A DNA stretch of 64,000 nt from Eulemur rufifrons. Lineage: Eukaryota > Chordata > Mammalia > Primates > Lemuridae. The position numbers and the translations under genes were made by a program. Below the pieces are notes generated by a model. It was given only the letters and a program-made list of their open reading frames with translations. It had not been told where the DNA came from and ran no database searches. The first letter of the stretch is position 1, and each line of letters starts with the position of its first letter. The DNA lies in the NCBI RefSeq assembly GCF_041146395.1, contig NC_090986.1, positions 44,428,001 through 44,492,000 on the forward strand. The letters run 5' to 3'. Shown in pieces: positions 49,005-60,290 of this stretch.

Positions 49005-49114
49005 CCCTTTAAAGGTGTCATCTTCGTACGCGGTGCTCCTCACTGTAGTCCAAGCAATTTGCAGACCCTGGGTGCTTCTAAATGCTTCACGGGAATGTGT
49101 GCTTGTTCTCCAAG
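49005..49114 (+). other. Exon-like block with consensus splice sites
   Basis: A pyrimidine tract ending TTTTTCTTTCAG (49004) is followed by 110 bases that are open in two plus-strand frames, then CAAG|GTGAGT at 49111-49120. The acceptor tract is part of the reverse-strand L1, while most of the 110 bases are not L1 and keep CpGs (TACGCGG). One frame gives 36 codons starting PFKGVIFVRGAPHCSPSNLQ. I recognise no protein family. It may be a chance match, a pseudo-exon, or a lemur-specific exon of a long non-coding transcript. Confidence 0.2.
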
Positions 49115-50190
49115 GTGAGTGACCCTTACTGCATCACAGAAAATGTGCACATACCTTTGTTTTTGGAAGTAAAATGTTTATAGTTTAGAAAAAGATGCTG
49201 TTTTGGTGTTTTCAATCTTCTGTTGTTTCTTATGTTCTTACTATGTTTTTCTATATGTACTGAATGCTTTCAACATTTTGTCTTTATTTTTGGATTTCAG
49301 TAGTTTGATTATGATGTGCTTAGTTATGGTCCTTTTTATATTATAAAGAAATTTATTGAATTTCTTAGATTTTTAAGTCAGGGAAGTTAATAAGCCATTA
49401 TTTTTTTCAAATATTTCTCTGATCTAACCTTACACTCTACTCCTGGAAATTTAATTACCCAAATGTTAATATTGTTCCACAGGTTGCTAAGACTATTAAT
49501 ATTTTTATTTCAGTTTTTTCACCTCTTTTCTTCAGGTTGGAAAATTTCTATTAATCTGTCTTAAAATTCATCAGTTATTTTTCCTGCCATCTGCAATATA
49601 TTATTACATCTATTTAGTGATTTTTAAAAGTTTAGTTATTATATTTTATAGTCTAGAATTTCTATTTTAAAAGGATAATTTCTATTTCTCTCCTGAGATT
49701 TCCTGTTTATTCATTAAGACTATTTCTCCTTTAATATTTTAAACATATTTATGATAGCTGTTTTAAAGTAGTTATGTGCTAATTCCAACTTCTAGGCCAT
49801 CTCAGGTTTAGTTTCTACTAATTGATTTTTACATCACAGTGGATTATATTTTCTTGTGTCTTCATATCTAGTGATTTTTAATCCAATATTGGACACTATG
49901 AATGATATAGCCTGTTGAGATCCTGGATTTTGCTATCTTCTGCTGAAGAATTTTGATTCTTATTCACCAGACAGTTCAGTTACTGCCTGATCATCTTGAT
50001 TTTTATGTTGGCTTTGTTTTAAATTTTATTAATGTGAATATGTGGAAAGTTCAAGTTTTTTCTCAAGTTTCTCTAATTGGCTTAGGTTAAGCAGGGCTTA
50101 ATTAACCTCTAAACTTATGAACTTGTCAGGGTATTGTTTTAAGTTTTGTTAACATGTTAGAGTAGGTCTTCTAGAATGTGGCTCTTACTT

Positions 50191-50488
50191 TTTTTTTTTT
50201 TTTTTTGTGAGACAGAGTCTCACTTTTGCCTGGGCTAGAGTTCAGTGGTATCATCATAGCTCACTGCAACCTCAAACTCCTGGGCTCAAGCTATTCTCCT
50301 GCCTCAGCCTCCTGAATAGCTGAGGCTACAAGCACGTGGGCCACCACCTCCAACTAATTTCTCTATTTTTTATAGAGATGGGTCTCACTGTTGCTCAGGC
50401 TGGTCTCAAACTCCTGGCCTCAAGCAATCCTCCCACCTCAGCCTCCCAGAGTGCTAGGATTACAGGTGTGAGCCACCACACCCGGCCT
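50191..50488 (-). repeat. Alu SINE, older (AluJ-like) without extended linker
   Basis: Reverse-oriented Alu from poly(T) to 'gtgagccaccacacccggcc'. The linker is short ('tctctattttttatagag'), unlike the lemur-type copies, and divergence is higher. Flanked by TGG(C/T)TCTTACTT at 50179-50190 and 50489-50500. It lies in the 5' UTR part of a reverse L1. Confidence 0.92.
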
Positions 50489-51000
50489 TGGTTCTTACTT
50501 CTAATGCAGAGATTTTTCTGTATCTCTGCCAGATGCTAGATTTCTTAATAAGATGTTAACATTATCTCTCTATTCTAGCAGGACTAGCAGAGCTCCAGAG
50601 TTTCTGGTATCTCAGCACTGCTCAACCTTTAGTGTTTTCATTACACTCTCAACTTCATACGAGCTACTATTAATAAGAAGTAACCCTCAGGAAGTTGTCC
50701 CTGGTTACGTATGGCCCAGTCTTCCGACACAGACTCGCAGGAGGGTCACAGGACTTCTGTGCCTTTCTGCACAGCTGTCTCCTCACAAATGCTCTTCCCT
50801 ACAGATTCTAGCTGCTTCATGCCTCTTCTCTACCTCCTGAGCTCAGCAAGATGGCTATCTTTGCCCTAGCTGCAGTTCTCTTCATATAGTTGGAAAATTG
50901 TGGAATTTGTCTTATTTCCGTTCTGTCAGGGACCAAAGTTTTGTAATGCCTGTGATAGAAACTGGAATACTTTTCTAATATATTTTTCTATTTCTCTATT

Positions 51001-51529
51001 TGCTTACTGATATAGAGAGCCAGTCAAATACCAGTTACTCAATCATGATTGGAATCAGAACTCAAACTGATACATTCTTGTACAAATAATTTAATCCCTT
51101 GAGACCTTCTCATTCTTGGGTATAAAATGACAGAGCTTGTCTTTCTAAGTGACCTTGTTTCAAATGCTTTGTTAAAATACAATGGTTACTTCAGAGTCTA
51201 TTCAAATATGAAGAAGTCAACTTCCCAAATGCTGTGATTTTCAAATTATTTTGCATGTGTGTTTTTTTAATTCCTCCATCAGAAGCTACTCAGTTTTGAG
51301 GATACAGTTGCTTCAATATTAAAGAATACTGTGTTAAAAAGTAATTCAACAAATGTTATTGATGACACCTCTTTTTCAAGAACCATGATGATTGGTATAA
51401 TGTATAGTTTTGCTAGTCTCTTCTTTAAGACTATTCTCTTCTTTAATATCATTTGGATACTATAAATAAATCTGCATCTTACATTCCTCAATGTTTACTT
51501 TTATATATCTTTCAGTAATTCATTACTTA
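51001..51529. other. Unassigned non-coding DNA
   Basis: AT-rich unique-looking sequence; nothing recognised. Confidence 0.4.
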
Positions 51530-51790
51530 ATGTATCATTTATTGTTCACTAAATATGTACCAGACACTGTTGCCTGCTGTGAATATAATGAATGGCTGAG
51601 ACCTAAAACCCACCTTTACAGAGCTGTGTCTATTAAAAAGACTTAAGCATATGAATAGTAAAAGGTAACGAAACTGTGCCCAAAATATTTTGGGGATACA
51701 AATAAGAGTGATTAATGCTGCCAGAGGTGTCTGATAAAAGTTCCTGGTAAAGGTCAACTTTAATCTGTCAGACTTGGTGAGAAAAGGCAA
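51530..51790. repeat. Ancient mammalian-wide repeat, uncertain family
   Basis: 'catttattgttcactaaata' followed by 'tgtaccagacactgttgcct' resembles the start of a common ancient LINE/SINE-class repeat ('cattcaacaaatatttattg' type). Strongly diverged. Confidence 0.4.
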
Positions 51791-51794
51791 TCAA

Positions 51795-51985
51795 GGCTAA
51801 GGTTTTAATCCCAATCCTAGTACTTACTAGCTATGAGATCACTGGCAAAGATATACACTTTTCTCAGCTTCAGCTTTTTGCTTTCTAAAATGGGGATAAT
51901 AATACTGACTTTGTCATTTTGTTAGGAATATTAGAAATTAAGGTTATATGTGCATAAAAATGGCATTTATCATTATTTTCTTATA
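51795..51985 (+). repeat. MIR SINE
   Basis: 'tcctagtacttactagctat', 'gagatcactggcaaagatat', 'tttctaaaatggggataata' and 'tggcatttatcattatt' match MIR core and tail in sense orientation. Confidence 0.65.
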
Positions 51986-52544
51986 CATCATGACTATTTT
52001 ACCATTGGCATATGCGGTTTTCATTTATTTCACAATAGTATGGGAGTTTTCCCCTGTATATTCTGATTTGTAAAATGTTTCAATGTAAACCATGCATGAA
52101 TTATAAATGCCTAGAAAATGAAAAAAATCAGCAAAAATAATTATTACATTGTAATTCTCTTTTTCAATTCAGGAGTTACTCTGGAATTTGTAGAGTTCCA
52201 GTATCCCATTGTATATTTCTGTTCTCCTTGAACATTGCTATAGGTCGAGGGGTTTGTGCAGAAATCTTCCAGAACCCAGAGGAAACTTTGGAATTTATCT
52301 GACAGGTTACATATAGTAGGTACTTTTTACACTTAAAAAAAAAAAAATACAGCCTATTTATGTTAATTTTTCACATTATTTCTACCAATTAAAATTTCCT
52401 TTCCCAAATGTCCTATTTCTGAATTTCTATTGCCACTTTTTATTTCTTTCTCTTTCATGTTTCACCATTATTTTTCTTCAGAATATCTCTTTAATTAAGG
52501 ATATTGAAGATCTCTTCAATTAAGGGGGTGGATTGTTTATTATT
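51986..52544. other. Unassigned AT-rich DNA
   Basis: Nothing recognised. An A-run lies at 52336-52348. Confidence 0.4.
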
Positions 52545-53280
52545 CTCATCATTATATAATCAACTTTGTTAAAGAACAACTTACATATAATAAAAATACC
52601 CATTTTAAGTGCATAATTTTGAGTTTTGACAAATTTATATATTCATGTAACCATGACCACAACCAAATTATAGACAATTTTCATTGGTCCAAGAGGGTCC
52701 CATAGTTTTTTTTTTGTAGTCAATTCCTCCCATAAACCCAGGAACAGGTGAATCTTCTTTTTGTCATTATAGATTAATTTGCTATTTCAAGAATTTTATT
52801 TAAATGAAATTATATAGTATATGCTTCTTTTGGACCTGGCTTCTTTTACTAAGTATAATGTATTTTAGATTCATTCATGTGGTTGCATAGATCAGCAGTT
52901 CTTTCTTTTTTATTGCTGCGTAGTATTCCAACAAATGGATATACCAGATGTGCTTGTCCATTCTCCTGTTGGTGTTTTATTCCAGTTTAGGGCTATTACA
53001 AATAAAGCTTATATTCATATACAAATATTTATGTTAACACATCTTCATTTTTCTTGGTAAACTTTGCTTTTGAGCTCTATAATTAAAAGTATACATGTTT
53101 AGAATTGTTGTTTCTTCTTGATGAGTTGATCTCTATCATCTGTTCTGATTCTAGGTAATATTCCTTGTTCAGAAGTATAATTTGTCTCATATTAATATAG
53201 CCACATCAGTCTTTTTTATTAACTATTGCATGATATACCTTTTTCGTATCCTATTTCTTTAAACTATTTGTGTGTTTATA

Positions 53281-53535
53281 TTCAATAGGGTGACTATAGT
53301 TAATAATAATTTATTGTATATTTCAAAATAACTACAACAGTGGTATTGAAATATTACTAACAGAAAGAAATGATAAATGTTTAAGGTGATATCCCTATCC
53401 CAATTACCCTGATTTGATCATTACACATTGTATGTTTATATCAAAATATCACATGTACTCCATAAATATGTACAACTATCATGTATCCATAAGAATTTAA
53501 AATAAAATCTTTCAAAATAAAATAGAAGGTAAATC
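53281..53535 (+). mobile_element. L1 3' UTR end, L1MA-like, plus strand
   Basis: 'ttcaatagggtgactatagt', 'taataataatttattgtata', 'aaagaaatgataaatgttta', 'ccctgatttgatcattacac' and 'cataaatatgtacaactatc' are the terminal 250 bases of an L1MA/L1PB-type 3' UTR, ending in an A-rich tail. A short 5'-truncated insertion. Confidence 0.85.
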
Positions 53536-54611
53536 TAAATAAAACTAAGAAATAAATGCTGGTGTATTAACAGTAACTAAACTCTGTCTTTTATTTGAAC
53601 TTCATTGTTTTTATGTTTCTCTTTCTGTTTCAGGATTCAGTCTAGGTTACCATATTGCATTTCATTGTCATGTCTCCTCAGTCCCCTCTGGTGTGTGACA
53701 GTTTTAGAGTCTTTCCCTGTGTTTTATGACCTTAACAGTCTTAAGGAACCGACCAGGTATCCTGCGGAGCGTAGTGCAATCTGAGTTTGTGCCATGCTCT
53801 TCCTGTGATTATATGGATTATTCACTATGATTTTTGACAGAATTTTTTTCTGGATATAGAATAGAATTCTACTTCTCCAGGGATTTCCACTCCCAATCTT
53901 CCTTTCAGTCTTTTAAAGATGTTGTTCCATTGTTTTCTGGGCCACATGGTTTCAAATGAGGATTCTGAGATGATTCTTGTATATGTTCTTTTCTATATGA
54001 TGTCTCTTTTCCCCCCCTGGCTATTTTGAGACTTTTCTTTACCACTTCTTTTAAAATCTTGATTATGTTACGACCTGGTGTGGTTTTCTTTGCATTTACC
54101 CTGCCTGTTAATAGAAACCTAAAAAAAATTCAGCTACTATTTTTTGCAATATATCCCCTCCCTCCTTTTGTGCTCCAGTTACATATGTTAGCACTCTTAA
54201 CGTTGTACCTCATCTCGCTCATTAGCTGCTGATTTTCTTTTCAGTCTTTTTTCCCCTCTGAAAAATAATTATGAGTTTGGATAATTTATATTATGTTTTT
54301 GAGTTCACTGATTTTTGTTCTGAAGTATCTGATCTGCTGTTAATCCCATTCATTTATTTAGTTTCATTTTATATATTGTGTTTTTATTTCTAGAAATTCT
54401 CCTTAGTTCTTTTTTACATCTTCCATTTCTTTCCTCATTATTGTCATGTTCTACTTTAAATCTTTGGCAATTTGTGATAGCTATTTTTAAGTCCTTATCT
54501 GATTATTCTAATGCTCTGTTATTTGAGGGTTTTTATTGAATGATTTTTCTCCTGATGATGGTCTAATTTTTCTGCCTCTTCTCTTTTTAAGCTATTTTTC
54601 TTTTTTCTTAC

Positions 54612-55366
54612 TTTATTTATTTATTTAAATTGACAACCAAACATTGTATGTATTTATCACATACAGCATGATGTTTTTGAAGTGTGTGTGTGTATAGTGA
54701 AATGACTAACTCTAGCTAATGAACATACGCATTACCTCACATAGTTATCATTTTTGTGATGAGAACACTTAATATACACACATAGCATTTTTTAAGAATA
54801 CAATATATTGTTATTAACTATAGTCACTGTGTTGTACAATAGATCTCTTAAACTTATTACTCCTACCTAAATGAAATTTTGTATCCTTAGACCAACATCT
54901 CTTCAACCCCCACCAACCACCCCAGCCTCTGGTAACCACCATTCCACTCTCTGCTGCTATAGGATCAACTTTTTTAGATTTCGCATATGAGTGAGATTTT
55001 GCAGTATTTGTCTTTCTGTGCCTGGCTTGTTTCACTTAACATAGTGTCCTCCAGGTTCACCCATCTTGTCACAAATGACATAATTTCCTTCTTTTTCAAG
55101 ACTGTGAAGTATTCTATTGTGTTCTATTGTGTATATATACCACATTTTCTTTATTTATTTTCTTTTGATGGGCACATAGGTTGATTCCATATCTTGGCTG
55201 CTGTGAATAGTGCTGCAATAAACATGGGAGTGCATATATTCTTCCATATATTGACTTTATTTCCTTTGGGTATATACCCAGTAGTGGAATTTCTGGATCA
55301 TATGATAGTTCTCTTTGTAATTTTTTGAGGAAATCCACACTGTTTTCCATAATGGCTGTTTTACTT
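54612..55366 (-). mobile_element. L1 3' end, reverse strand, nested in an older L1
   Basis: Starts on the left with a T-rich tail (TTTATTTATTTATTTAAA), then 3' UTR ('tattaactatagtcactgtg'), then the ORF2 terminus ('gtttcacttaacatagtgtc', 'gctgcaataaacatgggagt', 'atacccagtagtggaatttc'). TTACTTTA occurs at both junctions (about 54611 and 55360) and may be the target duplication. It is less diverged than the L1 around it. About 750 bases, 5'-truncated. Confidence 0.82.
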
Positions 55367-55530
55367 TAAGTTTTGAGCTATTTTGATTGGACATTGGATA
55401 TTGGGCATTGTGAATTTTATGTTGAATGCTAGATTATATTGTCTTCTTTCAAAAAGTATTAGAATTTGTTCTATCAGTTATGTTAAGATTAGCTTGAGCC
55501 TTTTGAAGAGGGTTTTTAAGATTTATTAGG

Positions 55531-55797
55531 GGCAGAGCTCAGTGACTCAGCTCAGGCAGGAGGACTGCTTGAGGCCAGCAGTTCAAGACCAGCCCGAGCA
55601 ACACAGTCTACAAAAAATTTAAAAATTAGCAGATTTGGTGGCATTCGCCTGTAGTCCCAGCAACTCAGGAGGCTGAGGTGGGAGGATCCTTTGAGGCCAA
55701 GAGTTCAAGGCTGTAGTGAGCTATGATGGCACCATTGCACTCCAACCTGGACAGCAAAGCAAGACCTTGTCTCAAAAAAAGAAAGAAAAAAAAAAAA
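55531..55797 (+). repeat. Alu SINE with deletion in left arm
   Basis: Plus-strand old Alu. The start is damaged ('ggcagagctcagtgactcag'), and about 30 bases of the left arm are missing. From 'gaggactgcttgaggccagc' onward it is recognisable to 'gcaagaccttgtctc' and the A-rich tail. Target duplication AAGATTTATTAGGG / AAGATTTGTTAGGG at 55518-55531 and 55798-55811. The linker is short. Confidence 0.88.
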
Positions 55798-56085
55798 AAG
55801 ATTTGTTAGGGTAGTGTAGTATTTATTCTGGGCTAGTTTAGTCCTACTGATAAGGCATGCTCCTGGGTCTGTACTTACTGCTTTGGTTGTTCCACAAGGA
55901 CTCTGCACTCTGCTGGCTGAAATTCAAACATTTCCAGCTCTGTGAGAGCTCTAGAAATTACTGAGCTAGGATCTTTCTCTGTGTCACTCTCTTCCTTTAC
56001 AATGCAAATTCCAGGAGACTGAGCCTCCACACACTTTCATCTTGGTCTTCTCAACTTTGTTTGAAAACCACTATCCTAAATTGCC

Positions 56086-58589
56086 AAGTCAGAAATTCGG
56101 ATTGATTATAGAATTAGCTCCTTTAGTTTGCTTTTTTCAGATATCATAGTCTTGCACTTGCATTACCCATTGTGAACTGTACAAAAATATGAGTTTCTTT
56201 TATTTTATTGAGTGGTTTTTATTCTTGTTGTTTGATTTTTTGGTTGTTATTATTTTATTTTTTTAATCTTTTTTTTTTTTTTGATGAGAGAGAATGAGCG
56301 TAGTTCCATTTAATGCCAGAGCTGACAGCAGAACTCCAGCCTTCTTGTTTATATTTTCTCTATCAGCAAAAGCCTAAATCCCTTATTACTTACAATCTGG
56401 ATTTCTACAGTGGCCTGGGGAATGATCACCTTGACCATTCAGTCTCCACATCCTCCCCAAAGTATCCTTCAGGTTACTGCCAGATTAGTCTCCCATTCAT
56501 ACCCCTTTCTTCACACCATTCCATTTTTTTCAACAAAAAAACTTTATTGATTCTCTCTTACCCATGATATTTCATAAAATATGAGCTTTTGTGCCTAGAT
56601 TTTAACTTCTTTGCTAACAGGCTCTTCTCAAGCATAGTTTCTTCTCCCCATGTACGCTATCTCTCTACTGTAAGACAATGGATAACTTTACATTCCTAAC
56701 ATCATATATACTCTGACTTTAGTTAGCATTTATTAATTTTTCTTTTAACTTACACAATTTCATTTATTTTTCAAGGCCTGACTCAAGCGTTTTACTTTCT
56801 GTCACCCAGGGTGCTGTGATACTGTTAGGAAATTTTCTCCCTCCCATTTAACATGAAAAAATGCCCTGGTCCCTGGGTCTCCTGCACACAGTTCCCCTGG
56901 ATCCTCTCAAGCCTGGGTATGATCCAGGGTAATAAAAGTCTACAGGCTCAAGAGATTCTGCCTCCTGCCTAGAGTATTTGACCAATTCTCTCAGCAAAGG
57001 TGACTCTCTCCATGGTAGAAATTCTCACTCAGTCTAATAAAATAAATTCTATTCCATAATAGTTTTATATAGCTAAGTATTATCCAACATAGTACTTCTG
57101 AGGAATTCAGCCTCATTTAGGTATTATATCCGATAACCAAAAACGTTGCAACCTAAAATGAAGTATGGGTTAAAAATACATGGAGCAATTAAAGGACAAT
57201 AAAAGATAGTTTGCAAAAGAATATATATTTTTTCTTCAAAAAAAGGAGTATCTTGGATACCATCTAAAGGCCTGGGTGTTTATGCAAACTATTTGAACCT
57301 TGTGTATCAATAATTCTTGATTCAAATTTTGGCAAGATATGGTCATCTGTGGTTTCAAGTACTTTCTGTAGCAAGTCATGTCAGAAATACCACTGGGGCA
57401 GCTTTTCTTGTTTCAGTGCTTGCAGAATTTGGAATTGGAAAGATATAAGAAAAATAAACAGAGAAGAGCATGCATGTAGGAGCAACCACACACTATGTTT
57501 ACTCTTTCAGAAGGCCCTACAGAGATTCCCAGGGTAGAATGTAGAAAGATTCAAGAAGCTGCTTCTCTTTGGTCAAAGTGTGTGATACTTTGTTATTTGG
57601 TCCCACAGATTCTTTGCTCAGTGTTTACTGCTCTCATAGTTGCTGAATTGTGTATTAACAGAACTCCCCCCAAACTGGTGCCTTCTCTGTGGATAATTCT
57701 GGTTTCAAAAATAACCATAAAATCTAAAACTGTATTCCAAACAGTTTTTTTTTTTCTGGCAACAATAACTCCAAAATTTTGTAGTATACCTGTATACACT
57801 GGGTGTTAATTTATGTGTGTTGTGCATGTATATATGTATGCATGCATGTGTATGTGCCTGTATATGTGTGTGAAGAACCAAACACTAGCTTTCATGTAGA
57901 GAGGAATGCTGCCAAATAAGTATGCATATAAATTTCTATTTATTGAAAATGTAACTATTATAGCAACATAAAAAATCAATGTTTGTCCAATTATTTTCTG
58001 CAGGCAGTATCATGCATTGCAGCATAGTTTCTCATTAGATTAAATCAAACTGTTCTTAAATACCATTTTACCAGCTGTTACTGGATAAAGGGTGAACAGA
58101 ACAGTTTGTAGTAGCAAATATGTAGCTTTCTGGCACGTGTTCTTGCCAACATTGCTACAGCTGTGTATATTGTTTATAAAAAACAAATGCCCTTAGTGGT
58201 TTTTCCTTACATTTTATTGAAGTGTATTTTTTTTTCCAGAATAATTTCAGTGTTTCTTAGGGAGAAAAAATGTTGTTTAAGCCTGTAAAATAAGTCAAAT
58301 TCAATCCATAATTGAAACTATTTTAGACTTTAATTTAGAATACAATGTGAGAATGAGAGCACTAAGGGGTAGATGCATCAAAATAGAATGAAATAGATTT
58401 CCCAGTTTCCCCAGTGGATTTTTATGCACCAACTTCTCAAAAATATTCTGCATTTTCAGTAGTTTAAACTGGGATCTCATCAAGTAGTTAATAGTCAGAG
58501 CTTCTTAAACATTGACCCAATATAACATTGAAAGGGCATATTGCCCAACATTTTGCCTTATTTCCCAGTTTTAAATATTTTTACTTAAC
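56086..58589. other. Unassigned; alternating purine-pyrimidine tract at 57812-57872
   Basis: No repeat assigned with confidence; 56370-56520 has a weak L2 look. 57812-57872 is a decayed TG/TA/CA microsatellite. 57985-58200 is of balanced composition with E-box-like CAGCTG and CACGTG words and could be a conserved element. No exon apparent. Confidence 0.35.
57812..57872. repeat. Degenerate TG/TA microsatellite
   Basis: About 60 bases of mostly alternating purine and pyrimidine (TATGTG, GCATGTATATATGTATGCAT, GTGTATGTG). Such tracts can adopt left-handed DNA in principle. Confidence 0.8.
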
Positions 58590-58720
58590 CTATGTGAAAC
58601 TTTTTTCTCTACAGAGAAGAAACTGAAAGACCCAGATGCTGAAGAGTTTTGACCAAGATTATACAACTTATTATTAGACGGACTGCCAGGTCTCATAAAT
58701 TCCAAGAGTACCATTTATAT
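58590..58720 (-). repeat. MIR-like SINE fragment
   Basis: 'tctctacagagaagaaactg', 'aaagacccagatgctgaaga' and 'gattatacaacttattatta' resemble the reverse MIR core (a 'gatgaagaaactgaggccca' type). Diverged. Confidence 0.45.
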
Positions 58721-59769
58721 TAAGCAAATGAAGTTTTATTATTGGAAATAGAGTATAGACTGGAACATCTGCCTTCAATTCCATTCACTTTGACCATATC
58801 CTGCTGAACAACAAACTTTTTATAAGTCATAAGGCACAAGAGAAATACAGTGTGTTAACATTCTAAATCATAACAAAATGAAATTTTAATGTTGAGTTTT
58901 ATGAAGGCATTGCAAAGAGCATTGAGATTTCAAGCAACCAAGTCATCTTAAGCATATATATATATATATATATATATTAGATGTTTGAAAAGAGTAATTA
59001 TTTTCTCATTTTACCATCAAACTTTTCTTCTCTTATCTTTTTTTATCATTCTTCTTGAAAATTTTAGTTTTTCCATGACAAACATTTTTATTGTTATTTT
59101 ATTATTATTTTGGAAAGTATAAGAATGTGTTTGCCTAGCTAAACAGAAAGCTATACGTTGCCCTATCCCATACTCTTCATTCTCAGCTTAATACTTAGAT
59201 TTTTTTTAACATATTAAAATCACCATTCCCTCTGTGTTTTGCCATGAATTTTACTGCATATCTGAACCCTGGATTAAACCATTCTGAATAGGTTGAGGAT
59301 TTTTGAAGAAAACAGATACAAGGAAAATCTGACCAATTACTATTTTATTGGAATAAATGACAATACTGTTGTTTTCTTTGGCAACAAATGAATGTTTCAC
59401 AGATTTTCCTGATTGTAACACATGTTATAAACTAGTGGCTTAAAAGCAAATCTAAACAGAGTACTTAAAATTTCTGGCCAGTATTATATAAACCCATATT
59501 CAGTTGGAACTAAGTAATGGCGGCACTGGAGACAGGCATAGATATCCTCCTTCACCAGAGTCACCACCACTCCTTAATGTCTCATGTTAGCCCCCTTCAT
59601 GCATTTACTTACCTGCCAGACCATGCAGTTACATTTGAAACCCTTGGTAGACACTGAGAGTGACTAAAAACATTACTTCAAAAGCTGGAGCAAGAATATG
59701 AAATAGCAGATTCTATGTGGCTGTTGAGAAGGTCATATTTGATCACATCCATAATGTATTTTTTAACAA
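58721..59769. other. Unassigned AT-rich DNA
   Basis: Nothing recognised except the TA microsatellite at 58953-58977. Confidence 0.4.
58953..58977. repeat. (TA)n microsatellite
   Basis: An uninterrupted run of about twelve AT dinucleotides. Its purity suggests it is recently expanded and likely polymorphic. Confidence 0.95.
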
Positions 59770-60290
59770 TCTTTCAAACTAATCACTTTATTCCCCTGCT
59801 TAAAATACTTCAGTGGCTCTGAAATAGCTCCTTAGGGTTTCCTTTACCTTTCCAGTATAATTTTTTTTGCCACTGCCACTCATCACCCTTCCACAGCTCT
59901 CATACAAAAGCTAGACTGAACGACTTTCAGGTTGTACAAGGCATAATTCTCTCTCTGTACCAGCTGGGTCTTTGCTCATTGTGTTCCCTCTACCTAATGC
60001 AATCACCACAACCTGCCACCACTGCTACTAACTCACATCTCAACCAAAACATCACTTTCTCCAGGAAGTTTTACCTAATCTGCCAAATGTGATGTAGAAG
60101 GTCCTCCTACGTGTGGTTATAGTCCATTGCGTATGGTGATTGCATGTTTGCTCATCTATTTTCCTGCTTTAACTGTAGGAGGCAGAACATCAGTGTCCAT
60201 GTATTTTTCACCATAATACTCCCAGTGCTGAGGAGGTCCCTAAGAAAATAAAAGACATTTGATAATTTATTAAATGAAGGAATGGAAAAA
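59770..60290 (+). repeat. L2 LINE 3' region
   Basis: 'tgcttaaaatacttcagtgg', 'ctgggtctttgctcattgtg', 'ttccctctacctaatgcaat', 'actttctccaggaagtttta' and 'gaggcagaacatcagtgtcc' follow the L2 3' consensus, with the tail near 'cccagtgctgaggaggtccc' and 'atttgataatttattaaatg'. It may extend into 60295-60720, where a 140-codon frame has no recognisable domain. Confidence 0.68.

Larger units (their letters stand above)
48955..51000 (-). mobile_element. L1M ORF1 and 5' UTR, reverse strand
   Basis: Reverse-strand L1: 'atttttctttcagcccttta' (ORF1 end region), 'agtagtttgattatgatgtg', 'gccattatttttttcaaata', 'atgatagctgttttaaagta', then 5' UTR ('cagttactgcctgatcatct' and on). It contains a non-L1 block at about 49021-49165 and an Alu at 50191-50488. 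The right border is approximate. Confidence 0.65.
52545..56085 (-). mobile_element. L1M, reverse strand, both ends kept, with nested L1s and an Alu
   Basis: Reverse-strand old L1. The 3' end and ORF2 terminus are at 52545-53060 ('aaagaacaacttacatataa', 'ttattgctgcgtagtattcc'). An endonuclease/ORF1-spacer part is at 53065-53280 ('gtctcatattaatatagcca'). ORF1 is at about 53830-54611 ('cttttaaagatgttgttcca', 'gattatgttacgacctggtg'), and the 5' UTR at 55367-56085. Inserted in it are a plus-strand L1 3' end (53281-53535), a reverse-strand L1 (54612-55366) and an Alu (55531-55797). The middle of ORF2 is absent. The stretch 53560-53830 also looks like L1-related sequence but does not fit cleanly. 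Confidence 0.65.
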
